In this document: positions 27,928 to 36,869 of the stretch, piece after piece | Position numbering within the stretch: the first letter of the stretch is position 1 | How the letters are laid out: the number at the start of each line of letters is the position of its first letter | Assembly: GCA_016703745.1 (NCBI GenBank) | Contig: JADJBK010000006.1 | Span: 62,001-126,000, forward strand | Direction: 5' to 3' | Source: Nitrosomonas sp. | GTDB lineage: Bacteria > Pseudomonadota > Gammaproteobacteria > Burkholderiales > Nitrosomonadaceae | DNA length: 64,000 nucleotides | The notes under the pieces: model-generated | Database searches by the model: none | The model's input: the letters and a program-made list of their open reading frames with translations, nothing else | What the model was told of the DNA's origin: nothing | Translations under genes and position numbers: made by a program

Positions 27928-29412
27928 ATGAACAGTAGATCGACTATTCTGGCAATTGACCAGGGAACCAGCAGTACTCGGGCCGTATTATTCACTTCAA
28001 ATCTCAATAAGCTTGCGGCCTGCCAGAAAGAATTAGTATTGCAATATCCCCAAAAGGGGTGGGTAGAGCAAAAACCGGAGACCATCTGGCACGATACGCT
28101 CGAAGTTTGCCGCAAAGTGCTTGATGAGGTGCAGGAAGGTGCGTTATCCGTAGCATCCATTGGAATTACCAATCAGCGTGAGACCAGCATCATCTGGGAT
28201 CGCGAAACCGGAAAACCGGTTTACCCTGCAATCGTGTGGCAGGATCGCCGCACTGCCGGTTTTTACGAGCAGCTAAAACAACGGGGATGCGAGCCGTTGG
28301 TGGCAGCCAAAACCGGTTTGCTACTGGATTCTTATTTCTCGGCAGGGAAAATTGCCTGGATACTCAATCATATCGAAGGTGTACGCGATCGGGCCAGAAA
28401 TGGTGAATTAGCCTTCGGCACGATAGATTGCTATCTGTTATGGCATCTTACCGGTGGGAAGGTTCATGCTACAGACGCCACCAACGCCGCACGCACTCTG
28501 TTATTTAATATTCTTATCCAGCAATGGGATGAAGAGCTGCTCGACCTGTTTGACATTCCAAGTGCCATTTTGCCCCAGGTTAAGGATAACGCTGCTGAAT
28601 TTGGAGTGACTGACAGAGCATTATTTGGCAGGGAAATTCCGATAGGTGGTGTGGCAGGTGACCAGCACGCGGCATTGATCGGGCAGGGATGCATTGCACC
28701 TGGCATGGTTAAATCCACCTATGGCACCGGTTGTTTCGTATTAATGAACATCGGGCAGGAATTCAGAGCATCCAAACATCGGTTGCTGACTACCCCTGCC
28801 TACCGGCTCGCTGGAAAAGTGACTTATGCTATCGAAGGTTCCATTTTTGTGGCAGGCGCAGCAATCCAGTGGCTGCGTGATAATCTCACATTTTTTTCAG
28901 ATAGTGCCATGAGCGAAGCACTTGCCCTGAGTGTGCCGGACAGTAACCAGGTCTATTTCGTGCCGGCTTTTACCGGCCTCGGTGCACCACACTGGCGATC
29001 GGATGTACGCGGCATGATTGATGGTCTGACGCTTGAAACGACCAAGGCGCATATCACTCGTGCCGCACTGGAAACACAGGGTTTCCAGACCCGTGATCTG
29101 ATCATGGCCATAGAAGCGGATAGCGGGTATGTCGCTTCCGTTATTCGTATTGATGGAGGACTGGTTGCCAACCAATTCATGTGCCAGTTTCTTGCGGACA
29201 TGCTCGGCCGACCAGTGGAAGTACCAGCCATGACGGAAGCCACCGTACTGGGTGCAGCCTGTCTTGCCGGCATAACCGCCGGTCTGCTGCCGGGACTTGA
29301 AGTCATGCAAAAAAATTGGCATTGTGAGCAGGTGTTTCGGCCCACGATGCTGGAAGATGAACGGGAGCGGCGTTATAACGGCTGGCGCGCTGCGGTTAAA
29401 AAGCTTTTATAG
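27928..29412 (+). CDS. glpK: Glycerol kinase
   Basis: 494 aa. FGGY-family motifs: ILAIDQGTSSTRAVLF at the N terminus (phosphate 1), NQRETSIIWDRETGKP, WQDRR, GGVAGDQHAALIGQG with the catalytic Asp, STYGTGCFVLMN (phosphate 2), and the C-terminal RIDGGLVANQFMCQFLADM signature. It phosphorylates glycerol to glycerol-3-phosphate in the cytoplasm. No glpF or glpD is adjacent. The IS66 unit inserted only 10 bases after its stop codon, so any downstream partner has been separated. Confidence 0.96.
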   Translation: MNSRSTILAIDQGTSSTRAVLFTSNLNKLAACQKELVLQYPQKGWVEQKPETIWHDTLEVCRKVLDEVQEGALSVASIGITNQRETSIIWDRETGKPVYPAIVWQDRRTAGFYEQLKQRGCEPLVAAKTGLLLDSYFSAGKIAWILNHIEGVRDRARNGELAFGTIDCYLLWHLTGGKVHATDATNAARTLLFNILIQQWDEELLDLFDIPSAILPQVKDNAAEFGVTDRALFGREIPIGGVAGDQHAALIGQGCIAPGMVKSTYGTGCFVLMNIGQEFRASKHRLLTTPAYRLAGKVTYAIEGSIFVAGAAIQWLRDNLTFFSDSAMSEALALSVPDSNQVYFVPAFTGLGAPHWRSDVRGMIDGLTLETTKAHITRAALETQGFQTRDLIMAIEADSGYVASVIRIDGGLVANQFMCQFLADMLGRPVEVPAMTEATVLGAACLAGITAGLLPGLEVMQKNWHCEQVFRPTMLEDERERRYNGWRAAVKKLL

Positions 29413-29503
29413 TCGATTGTTCGTAACCGTCCAACGCTCCCATCTACGCAATCACAATTTTCTGGATTATTCTCCTCTGCATTACCTTACAGGAGGATAA
29501 GCC

Positions 29504-29800
29504 ATGGCATTACAGGATGATAAGCAAAAGCATATCAGCAACTGGCAAACGAGCGGTTTGTCGCAGGCAGCCTATTGCCGGGCGCTCGGGTTGAATGCGA
29601 AGACGTTTGGGAATTGGTTGCGCGCTCACCGGCGTGGGCGCGATGATATCAAGCTGCCAGCCTTGATTCCGGTTACGATCAAGCCGACAGCGGCGTCAGT
29701 GGAAGTATTGCAGCTTCGCTGTCGCGGTACGCATGTGCTGGAATTACCACTGAGCGTTTCCCCGCGATGGCTGGGAGAATTGCTGTCATGTCTGGGTTGA
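29504..29800 (+). CDS. tnpA: IS66 accessory protein TnpA (unit 1)
   Basis: 98 aa, start preceded by ACAGGAGGATAAGCC. A helix-turn-helix region (GLSQAAYCRALGLNAKTFGN) resembles the TnpA/IS3-orfA type DNA-binding proteins of IS66. It is required with TnpB and TnpC for IS66 transposition, although its exact role is not settled. Its 3' end overlaps tnpB by 13 bases. The ORF is intact. Confidence 0.88.
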   Translation: MALQDDKQKHISNWQTSGLSQAAYCRALGLNAKTFGNWLRAHRRGRDDIKLPALIPVTIKPTAASVEVLQLRCRGTHVLELPLSVSPRWLGELLSCLG

Positions 29801-30138
29801 TTGCGCACGCGGGTAAGATCTGGCTGGCGGTCGACCCGGTGGATATGCGTCGCGGCATGGATGGCTTATCGATGATTGTGCAGCAGGTATTGGGTCACCC
29901 GCCCTGCGCGGGTTCGGCGTTCATATTCTGCAATCGCGCGGGCAATCGCATCAAGGTCTTGCTGTGGGATGGCACGGGGGTGTGGTTATGTCAGCGCCGC
30001 CTGCATCAGGGGCGGTTTGTCTGGCCGAGGCAGGATGCGGCGTGTGTCGAGTTAGCGCTATCGCAGTGGGAATGGTTGATTGCCGGCGTAGACTGGCGGC
30101 GTTTATCGGCGCTGCCACAATGGCATTTTCAGGTGTAG
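29788..30138 (+). CDS. tnpB: IS66 accessory protein TnpB (unit 1)
   Basis: 116 aa from ATG 29788, overlapping tnpA; a frame-compatible ATG at 29767 exists. The hallmark of the IS66 Orf2 family is present: VDPVDMRRGMDGLS and LLWDGTGVWLCQRRL, followed by WLIAGVDW. It is needed for transposition of IS66 elements; its biochemical function is unknown. Intact. Confidence 0.92.
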   Translation: MSGLIAHAGKIWLAVDPVDMRRGMDGLSMIVQQVLGHPPCAGSAFIFCNRAGNRIKVLLWDGTGVWLCQRRLHQGRFVWPRQDAACVELALSQWEWLIAGVDWRRLSALPQWHFQV

Positions 30139-30201
30139 AAAATATGCAATAGTTGTTTATTAACAGTCGGTTGATTGTGAGTTCGTGGTATAATTCGTCT
30201 C

Positions 30202-31801
30202 ATGAATTCACTGGCGCAACTGGATCAACTTAACCTCGATACGGCCACCAAACAACAGGTGGTCAATCTGGTTCAGGCATTTCAGCTTGATCTGACCCAG
30301 CAAACACAGCAGACGGTTTATGCGCTGGAACTCAAGATTCAGGCGCTCACCCTGGAATTGGCGCATCTGCGCCGTATCCGATTGGCAGGAAAAATGAAGC
30401 GTTGTCTGCCTTGTCACCCAGGCAGCTTTCTTTGTTTGAAGAATCGGCGCTGACCGATATCACGGCCATTGAGGCTGAAATCGAACAGATCAACAGCACA
30501 CCACCCCCAATACCACCAAAGTGCCGCGTACCCGCGCCGGTCGTCAGCCGCTGCCAGATCACCTGCCGCGCATCGAACACCGGCATGAACCCGCATCCTG
30601 CCAATGTGACCGATGCGGCTGCGATCTGACGAACATCAGAGAAGACATCACCGAGCAGCTTGACGTGGAACCCGCCAGATTCTTCGTTCATCGCCACATT
30701 CGCCCACAGTACGCCTGCAAATCCTGTGAAACCATCACGGCAGAACCCGTGCCACCGGCAGTCATCGATGGCGGCATGGCCGCCCCGGGCTTGCTTGCCT
30801 GGGTGATGACAAACAAATACCTGAATCACCTGCCACTTTATCGCCTGGAGCAGATTGCTGCCCGTGACCAGGTCACGCTGCCCCGTTCCACCCTGGCCGA
30901 ATGGGTAGGCCGTACCGGCGTAGCCCTGCAACCATTGGTCGATCGCCTAACCTGGCATCTACTGCAGGGCAACACGCTGCATGCCGATGAAACACCAGTT
31001 GCACAATTGGAACCCGGTCGCGGCAAAACCCGTAAAGCCTACCTGTGGGCCTACCGCAGCAATGATCTTGAGCCCGGGCCGCGTATCATCGTCTTCGACT
31101 ATCAAGCCGGCCGTAGCGGTCAGCATGCGCGGCACTTTCTGCAAAATTGGCAAGGACACCTGATGGTCGATGACTATGCTGGGTATAAAGCACTTTTTTC
31201 CACAGCCACATCGCCTTGTGTCGAATTGGCGTGCTGGGCGCATGCGCGACGCAAATTCTTCGACCTGCACCAGGCCAATGCCAGCACGATGGCATTGGCA
31301 GCGATACAGCGCATCAGCGTCTTATACGCAATCGAAGCAGAAGGCAAAGACCTGAGCATCGAAGATCGCCTGCAACTGCGGGCAGACAGAAGCCTGCCCG
31401 CACTGCATGCATTGCATGACTGGCTGATGCAAACCCGTAGCCAGACCGCAAATGGCGGCGGCTCCGCCAAAGCACTCGACTATACCCTCAGACGCTGGCC
31501 AAGCCTCATCCGCTACGCACAAACCGGCTTTCTTCCGATCGACAACAACCCGGTGGAGAACACCATCCGCCCGATCGCAATCGGTAAAAAGAATTGGCTA
31601 TTCACCGGATCGGAACGTGCCGGTCAACGCGCCGCTGCCATTCAAACCTTGTTCGGTACCGCGCAACTCAACAAACTCGATCCCGCCGCATGGCTTGCAG
31701 ACACACTCGCCAAACTACCCACCTGGCCCAATAACCGCATCGATGAATTGCTGCCGCTTACACCAGCGTTCATTCAATCACTTAAACAGCAGGAAAGATA
31801 G
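30202..31801 (+). pseudogene. tnpC: IS66 transposase TnpC (unit 1), two frameshifts
   Basis: Compared with the other copies, one T is missing in the CGATTTGG run (around 30378-30382, ATTGG here) and one C in the ACCCCCC run (around 30502-30507). The reading frame breaks twice within the N-terminal third. From 30521 on the DDE domain is open: LHADETPVAQLEPGRGKT, VDDYAGYKALF, CWAHARRKFFDL and IDNNPVENTIRPIAIGKKNW. Without both corrections no full TnpC (about 530 residues) can be made. A TATAAT box lies 7 bases before the start codon. Sequencing error in homopolymers cannot be excluded. Confidence 0.85.
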
Positions 31802-31822
31802 ATGGGAGCGCTGGACGGTTAC

Positions 31823-32257
31823 TGCCGCGACGCATATCCACCGGATCGACCGCCAGCCAGATTTTACCCGCGTGCGCAATCAACCCAGACATGACAGCAA
31901 TTCTCCCAACCATCGCGGGGAAACGCTCAGTGGTAATTCCAGCACATGCGTACCGCGACAGCGAAGCTGCAATACTTCTACTGACGCTGCTGTCGGCTTG
32001 ATCGCAACCGGAATCAAGGCTGGCAGCTTGATATCATCGCGCCCGCGCCGGTGAGCGCGCAACCAATTCCCAAACGTCTTCGCATTCAACCCCCGCGCCC
32101 GACAATAGGCTGCCTGCGACAAACCGCTCGCCTGCCAGTTGCTGATATGCTTTTGCTTATCATCCTGTAATGCCATGGCTTATCCTCCTGTAAGGTAATG
32201 CAGAGGAGAATAATCCAGAAAATTGTGATTGCGTAGATGGGAGCGTTGGACGGTTAC
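31823..32257 (-). repeat. Inverted copy of the IS66 left end (tail of unit 1)
   Basis: 435 bases that are the reverse complement of 29423-29857. They hold the left terminal repeat, the tnpA ribosome binding site, all of tnpA and the first ~23 codons of tnpB. They abut the inner right repeat with no spacer. The tail carries base differences from the unit's own left end, and the same differences occur in the tail of unit 2, so the tail predates the duplication of the unit. Confidence 0.92.
31880..32176 (-). CDS. tnpA: Second TnpA copy encoded by the inverted tail (unit 1)
   Basis: 98 aa, intact, reading toward the tnpC 3' end. It differs from the TnpA at 29504 at three positions (Thr to Ala in NWQASG, Leu to Arg in CRARGLN, Thr to Ala in PVAIKP). 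It has the same AGGAGG ribosome binding site. The unit thus carries two convergent tnpA genes but only one tnpB/tnpC. Whether it is expressed is unknown. Confidence 0.75.
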   Translation of the reverse strand: MALQDDKQKHISNWQASGLSQAAYCRARGLNAKTFGNWLRAHRRGRDDIKLPALIPVAIKPTAASVEVLQLRCRGTHVLELPLSVSPRWLGELLSCLG

Positions 32258-32360
32258 GATTGTTCTACCCTATATAAAATTTCAATACTTGTCGGGTATG
32301 ACCTGAGACTTGGAGTGTGCCGGCTCATAGTGTATGTAATTCTGATATCGGATTGCCCTG

Positions 32361-33866
32361 CTAATTACATTTAGATACTGGCAGCCAATTAACCAACAAA
32401 CCCTGATCGTGCAGTAAGCCATCTTCTTCATTCATGTAATACAGATGGTGGTCAGCCGAGGAAACGCCCAAATAAGCCTTGGTATTCGGATAATAGCGAT
32501 AGCTGTAAATACCGAAGGTTTCGGTGGTTGTGCCCGCAGGTGCCAAGAATCCGGAATATTGCTCTTCCGCCCAATTAAAAAAGCAGTTAATCTTTTCCTC
32601 AGAATAATGATTGATGTAGTTGTTAACAACTGCGCGTCCACCGGACAAAACCAAATCCGGGTATTCCAGGATCTTGAATTTTTCAAACGGGTTGCCGCGA
32701 ACAGCAATCAAATCTGCCGGTGCATCCGCTGTCAATGTGCCTAAACCCGGAATGCCCAGATCTTCCGCAGATTTTGACGTTGCAGCTTTAAGAATATTGA
32801 CAACATCCGTGAAATCGATTGATTCACCGCTCAGCGCTTGTAGCATGGTGTGCAACTCCTGCCCATTAATTCCCCAGGGAACATCATCATGTGCGATTTC
32901 GGAACCATAAACTACTTGGGCACCTTTCATACCCAATCCAGCCGCATTGGCAAATATATGCTCACACGTTGAATGAGTGTCGAGCGTGGTAACAACCGTT
33001 ACGCCGTTATCCGCGACTCGCTGTAGTAATTCATCGCTGATCTCAGCACATGGTATATGCACCAATTCATCGACATTGGCATCCAAAGCCCGGGTTAAGC
33101 CGGTTTCCTCGCCTACAAATGCCATTACACGCTTTCCAAGTGCGTGTGCTTTGGTCACGATCGTTTGAGTGATTTCTGCAGACAGTATTGGCCAAGGGGT
33201 ATCCGGAATCGGATTGCCATGGGTCATCCAATGCCTGCCCGGTTCACCACCGGGTTCTAACGAAATGACGATAGCGGATGCGCCACCTGTCACCAATTTC
33301 TGCACGACTGATTCAGCTTCGGTTACCGATGAAACGGCAATACCAATTTTATCGAGACCGCTATCGCCGCCGAAAATATTAAGTGGATAACCATTAACAG
33401 CTTGGATAATGGGTCCTGCACTCAATAATCGCAGTGTTCCTTCGCCGCCTTCCGTGGCCTTCAATGGACCGCCGACATCCTGCACTGTCGTGATGCCATT
33501 TTTCAGCACAATACTTTTGTTGACACTCTGAAATGTAATATGACCGTGACGTTCGATAAATCCAGGCAATATCGTTGAATCACCGAGATCCAATTGATTT
33601 GCGCATTGACTACTTAATTCTGCCAACGTACCGACTTGCTTAATCATATTTCCTTCGATAAGAACAGCCTTGTTATCCTGAGGAAAATTGACGCCGTCAA
33701 ATAACCGTGTGGCGGTAAGTATTTGACAATCCGGAAGACCAGGCACAACTGCAGACCCGGAATGATCCTCGCCGCCGTGCCCATCAACATTGAGGCTAAC
33801 TCCGAATAAAAGAATTAGCACGATCAATAATCTTTTCTCATTTAGTAGAAAACCTTTTAATTTCAT
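32361..33866 (-). CDS. Secreted amidohydrolase-family protein
   Basis: 501 aa from ATG 33866 (MKLKGFLLNEKRLLIVLILL); the open frame extends 55 codons upstream but this start gives a clear signal peptide. The TIM-barrel amidohydrolase entry motif is PGFIERHGHITF (His107, His109), and the end of the barrel is GLGTLTADAPADLIAVRGNP, typical of imidazolonepropionase/prolidase-like enzymes. Other metal ligands look altered: AFVGEE stands where a His is usual, and GSEIAHDD stands where GTD is usual. A C-terminal ~100-residue extension contains YYPNTKAYLGVSSADHHLYY, like repeats in secreted lipoproteins. Substrate unknown. A palindromic operator lies about 160 bases upstream of the start. Confidence 0.7.
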   Translation of the reverse strand: MKLKGFLLNEKRLLIVLILLFGVSLNVDGHGGEDHSGSAVVPGLPDCQILTATRLFDGVNFPQDNKAVLIEGNMIKQVGTLAELSSQCANQLDLGDSTILPGFIERHGHITFQSVNKSIVLKNGITTVQDVGGPLKATEGGEGTLRLLSAGPIIQAVNGYPLNIFGGDSGLDKIGIAVSSVTEAESVVQKLVTGGASAIVISLEPGGEPGRHWMTHGNPIPDTPWPILSAEITQTIVTKAHALGKRVMAFVGEETGLTRALDANVDELVHIPCAEISDELLQRVADNGVTVVTTLDTHSTCEHIFANAAGLGMKGAQVVYGSEIAHDDVPWGINGQELHTMLQALSGESIDFTDVVNILKAATSKSAEDLGIPGLGTLTADAPADLIAVRGNPFEKFKILEYPDLVLSGGRAVVNNYINHYSEEKINCFFNWAEEQYSGFLAPAGTTTETFGIYSYRYYPNTKAYLGVSSADHHLYYMNEEDGLLHDQGLLVNWLPVSKCN

Positions 33867-34335
33867 TTTAACTATCTCATATCTGTAAATATTAATAGGG
33901 GATTTTATTGATACAGCGAAAACCTGCTCCATCAAAATGAAAGCTGACCAATAAAAACTATGCATGATTACGCTTTTTTCTGGAGTAGCCGGGAATTGTA
34001 AAATTAGTAAGTTCAGTTGTAAATGTGACAAATTGTCACATCAGAATACAAACAAAGCATAGCGGGGCAGGGTGATCTGGATAAGCTGCAAAGTGCAGCG
34101 GTGTGATTTATGGAAATGGGTATGCACAAGCGTGAAAATGGAAGACCAGCATTGCTGACTGGAAGGGTTATGTACGTATTCGGTAAAACTGCATGAGTTA
34201 TTGGCGTCTGCCAGTTTTTGTATCCAGTAAGAAAAAAAGTTTAATTTATTAGATAAACCTCATTTTTTTATGCCACTAATCACCGGAATCACCAGATAGT
34301 GAATCATACGATGATCAGCAGCAGGTTAGCTGAAC
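33867..34335. other. Intergenic region upstream of the amidohydrolase
   Basis: About 470 AT-rich bases. They contain the perfect palindrome at 34024-34040 described separately. No other gene, RNA or repeat was recognised. Confidence 0.4.
34024..34040. promoter_or_regulatory. Palindromic operator TGTGACA-N3-TGTCACA
   Basis: TGTGACAAATTGTCACA is a perfect 7+7 inverted repeat with a 3-base centre. A near-identical site with the same spacing lies at 36212-36228. The 17-base length does not fit the 16-base CRP consensus, so a different dimeric regulator is likely. Confidence 0.55.
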
Positions 34336-35916
34336 TCATCGCAGCCCTTGACATTTAAACAGTAAAGCCAGATCAGAAAATTCGTAATGGATGCCGTTGC
34401 GCATAATATTGAAGCGATCCATGCTGCTCACATTGATACCACCGTATGCTGATAGGCAGGCGCTGTAGCCGGCCTGCTTAACCAGCTCCAGGCGCTCGGC
34501 AGTCATGTGTTGACGACCACCGTATGGGTAGGCAAACAACACTTCCGGTAGCTTGAGTTGTTGTTGTAAGCGGTTTTTGGATACACGCAGCTCGTCACAT
34601 ACCCGCTCTGCGGTTTCCTTTGCGCAATCAATATGGTTGACAGTATGCGAGCCGATAGCAAAGCCTTCGGCGTGCATCTGCTGCAATTGCGACCAGTTCA
34701 TTACCGGGATTTTATCGTTACCACGGCGAATATCATGTGGAAAAATACCATCGTTATCGATCATGCCGGTTGATACGAAAAATGCAGCCGGAATACCGTG
34801 TTTGGTAAGTATAGGCACGGCGTTGGCAAAGTTATCCAGATAGCCGTCATCAAAAGTTACGCACACCAATGGTTTGGCACTGTGGCTGATGGTACTGGTT
34901 GCGGCGATCTGTTCGATAGACAAAATTGTGCAATATTTACGGATCAATGCCATATGCCGGTCGAATTGTTCAATGCCTACGCTCAGGTTGTCACGGGCAT
35001 CATCAGTCACTCGGTGGTACAACAGAACGGTGATACGCGGTGCCATCAATCTATGTAGAAACAGCTTGTTTAACAGAATGTAACCCATAAAAGCAATCAA
35101 CTTAGGGCTGAACCGTGTTTGCTGTTGCTGTCGAGCGAGCTTGCGTTTGAGTGCAGCGACCTGACTTAAAGTCGGTTTTTTATAAGTATGACCACCAGCA
35201 GCCTGTGGTGTGCTGGCGGCGGTACCATTAAGGACATCCTGTACGGATTGTTTCATTAGTTCGATGCCGGTTTCATCCAGGGTTAATTGCAGGCCTTTCA
35301 ATGTGGAATAAGGTGCTCGTGGCACGCTGACTTGCTTGACCACCGCACCGGCATCCAGTCTGGCTTCCACCCAGTGTACGGTGCAGCCTACGCTGGGCAC
35401 ATCGTGGTGTAGCTCCCAGAACGCAGGCGGCATACCTTTGAAATCAGGTACTTTGCCTTTATGCAAATTCAAGGTGCCCAGTCTTGGAATGTTAAACAAC
35501 GATCCTTTCAGGATCGGCGCCGCTAGTGACAAACCCAGATCCGGTGAGAATTCCCTAACTATATTTAAGCTGTTGTCGGCGTGAATGTCATCGACGGTCA
35601 CAATCTGTACATTAGCGCGCTGCTTTAATGCCGCGAACGTGTAGCGATAACCGGGAGCAGCTGGGGCGATATCTGAAGTGCTGCGGTTCAACAGAAGTTG
35701 CACAATATCCAGTGTTTGATAAAGAATCCAGCGCCAGCCGTGATAGCGTAAGTTGCGCCATTGATTGCGCAATAAAATTTTTGGAGTTTTGATCGGCGCA
35801 TGAACGACAACAAGCCACGATAAATCAGATATTGCCTGATCGATATTGACGATACCTCTGCGTACCGCGTGGGATAAATCACCTGTAAAAACGACAATTT
35901 TTCGAGCATTGGACAT
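34336..35916 (-). CDS. Fusion of formyltransferase and polysaccharide deacetylase domains
   Basis: 526 aa. Residues ~1-240 resemble the formyl-THF-dependent formyltransferase fold with the N-H-D active-site pattern: NLHKGKVPDFKG (Asn150, His152) and ARLDAGAVV (Asp188). After a linker (~245-290) comes a NodB/CE4 deacetylase domain: LLYHRV (300), VTFDDGYLDNF (353-363, metal-binding Asp) and GSHTVNH (422-428, zinc-binding His424 and His428), then FAYPYGG. Separately, such activities formylate an amino sugar nucleotide (ArnA) and remove the formyl group from the lipid-linked sugar (ArnD). Here both are in one chain without a membrane anchor or signal. The surrounding genes give no pathway. Domain calls are firm, substrate is inference. 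Confidence 0.78.
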   Translation of the reverse strand: MSNARKIVVFTGDLSHAVRRGIVNIDQAISDLSWLVVVHAPIKTPKILLRNQWRNLRYHGWRWILYQTLDIVQLLLNRSTSDIAPAAPGYRYTFAALKQRANVQIVTVDDIHADNSLNIVREFSPDLGLSLAAPILKGSLFNIPRLGTLNLHKGKVPDFKGMPPAFWELHHDVPSVGCTVHWVEARLDAGAVVKQVSVPRAPYSTLKGLQLTLDETGIELMKQSVQDVLNGTAASTPQAAGGHTYKKPTLSQVAALKRKLARQQQQTRFSPKLIAFMGYILLNKLFLHRLMAPRITVLLYHRVTDDARDNLSVGIEQFDRHMALIRKYCTILSIEQIAATSTISHSAKPLVCVTFDDGYLDNFANAVPILTKHGIPAAFFVSTGMIDNDGIFPHDIRRGNDKIPVMNWSQLQQMHAEGFAIGSHTVNHIDCAKETAERVCDELRVSKNRLQQQLKLPEVLFAYPYGGRQHMTAERLELVKQAGYSACLSAYGGINVSSMDRFNIMRNGIHYEFSDLALLFKCQGLR

Positions 35917-36211
35917 AGGCTGGTATTCAAATAAGATCGTTCATAGTTTAAAAAAGTTGAGCTGTGAATCCTAATCTTTGGCCGTAGCCTGTAGACAAAA
36001 AAGCGACAATTATGTTTGGGTTCCATGGATGTTTACCATGAGCATAATTAGACCGTCTCTTTCTCTTAAGATTGGCCCAGGCTACCTAGTCTAGTTAGCG
36101 AAATACTCTCCGTCAATGGATACATAGATTCAATTTCAGCGTGACTTGGTCTGCCAGGCTGCTGCTATAAATGATGCTGCAGATAAGCAGGGCAGTTACG
36201 TTTCACAATGG

Positions 36212-36228
36212 TGCGACAATTTGTCACA
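36212..36228. promoter_or_regulatory. Palindromic operator, second site, upstream of the FecI-like gene
   Basis: TGCGACAATTTGTCACA, matching the site at 34024-34040 except for one half-site base and the central base. It lies about 100 bases before the sigma-factor start and within the 410-base gap 35917-36329 that separates it from the divergent fusion gene. Nothing else was recognised in that gap. Confidence 0.5.
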
Positions 36229-36329
36229 TTCCATCTTTTGTATCATTCGGTAATAATTACCAGAACTGCACCCATATGACTTGTTTCCCGGTTGCGGGTT
36301 TTAGACTTTCGCTAACCATTATTCAATTC

Positions 36330-36869
36330 ATGACTCCTGTTACAGATACTGCTGCTGTTGCATTTATCGATGTGCTTTATCGAGAACATCATGGTTGGCT
36401 TTATGCCTGGCTCAAGAAGAAGATGAGCTGCCCGCATCAGGCGGCGGATCTTTCGCAGGATACCTTTGTGCGGTTGTTATCCTTGCCAGTGCTGCCCTGC
36501 CTGCGGGAGCCGCGCGCTTATTTGTTGGTGACGGCTAATCGTTTGATGCTCAATTTTTATCGTAAGCGTAGGGTCGAAACGGAGGTACTCGCCAGTATAT
36601 CCACGTTGCTTGGTGATCAATCCAATGGGGATGTCGCTCATGTTTGCGCTGTGCGCCAGTTGCTGGAACAGGTCTTGCTGATGCTCATTGAAGAGCTTGA
36701 TGCGCACTCGCGGCAAGCTTTTCTGCTGGCGCGGGTCGACGGCATGCGTTATGCCGAAATCGCAAAAATGATGGGGATTTCTGAAAGCCGGGTTAAGCAG
36801 CATCTTATTAAGTCGCTTGCTTACTGTCATAGCCGTTTGTATCAGATCAAAGTGCTGGCCGATGCGTAA
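36330..36869 (+). CDS. FecI-like ECF sigma factor
   Basis: 179 aa from ATG 36330 (MTPVTDTAAVAFIDVLYREH); the open frame runs 53 codons further upstream without family similarity. Region 2: YREHHGWLYAWLKKKM and AADLSQDTFVRLL. Region 4: LDAHSRQAFLLARVDGMRYAEIA with ISESRVKQHLIKSL as the helix-turn-helix. FecI-type sigma factors are activated by a TonB receptor with an N-terminal STN domain through a FecR anti-sigma factor. Exactly that set follows downstream. The sigma factor should drive the receptor gene that is now interrupted. Confidence 0.9.
   Translation: MTPVTDTAAVAFIDVLYREHHGWLYAWLKKKMSCPHQAADLSQDTFVRLLSLPVLPCLREPRAYLLVTANRLMLNFYRKRRVETEVLASISTLLGDQSNGDVAHVCAVRQLLEQVLLMLIEELDAHSRQAFLLARVDGMRYAEIAKMMGISESRVKQHLIKSLAYCHSRLYQIKVLADA

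Larger units (their letters stand above)
29423..32257 (+). mobile_element. Compound IS66 unit 1 (IS66 plus inverted left-end tail), 2835 bp
   Basis: A complete IS66 (29423-31822; tnpA, tnpB, tnpC) begins GTAACCGTCCAACGCTCCCA and ends with its right repeat ATGGGAGCGCTGGACGGTTAC. It is followed directly by a 435-bp inverted copy of its own left end (31823-32257). The outer ends are therefore two copies of the left end in inverted orientation. Perfect 8-bp direct repeats GATTGTTC lie outside at 29415-29422 and 32258-32265, the size IS66 elements create. There is no such repeat at the inner right end, so the whole unit moved together. Confidence 0.93.

Noticed and set aside
30202..30540. Programmed frameshift in IS66 tnpC of unit 1
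   Set aside because: The other copies are in frame without the missing T and C, so simple mutation or sequencing error explains it better than recoding.
31452..32054. 200-codon plus-strand frame crossing the tnpC end and the inverted tail
   Set aside because: It is an out-of-frame shadow of TnpC continuing antisense to the tail tnpA; the same artefact appears in unit 2 at 60440-61042.
34024..34040. CRP binding site
   Set aside because: The arms resemble TGTGA/TCACA, but the spacing is seven rather than six bases in both copies of the palindrome, so I did not call it CRP.
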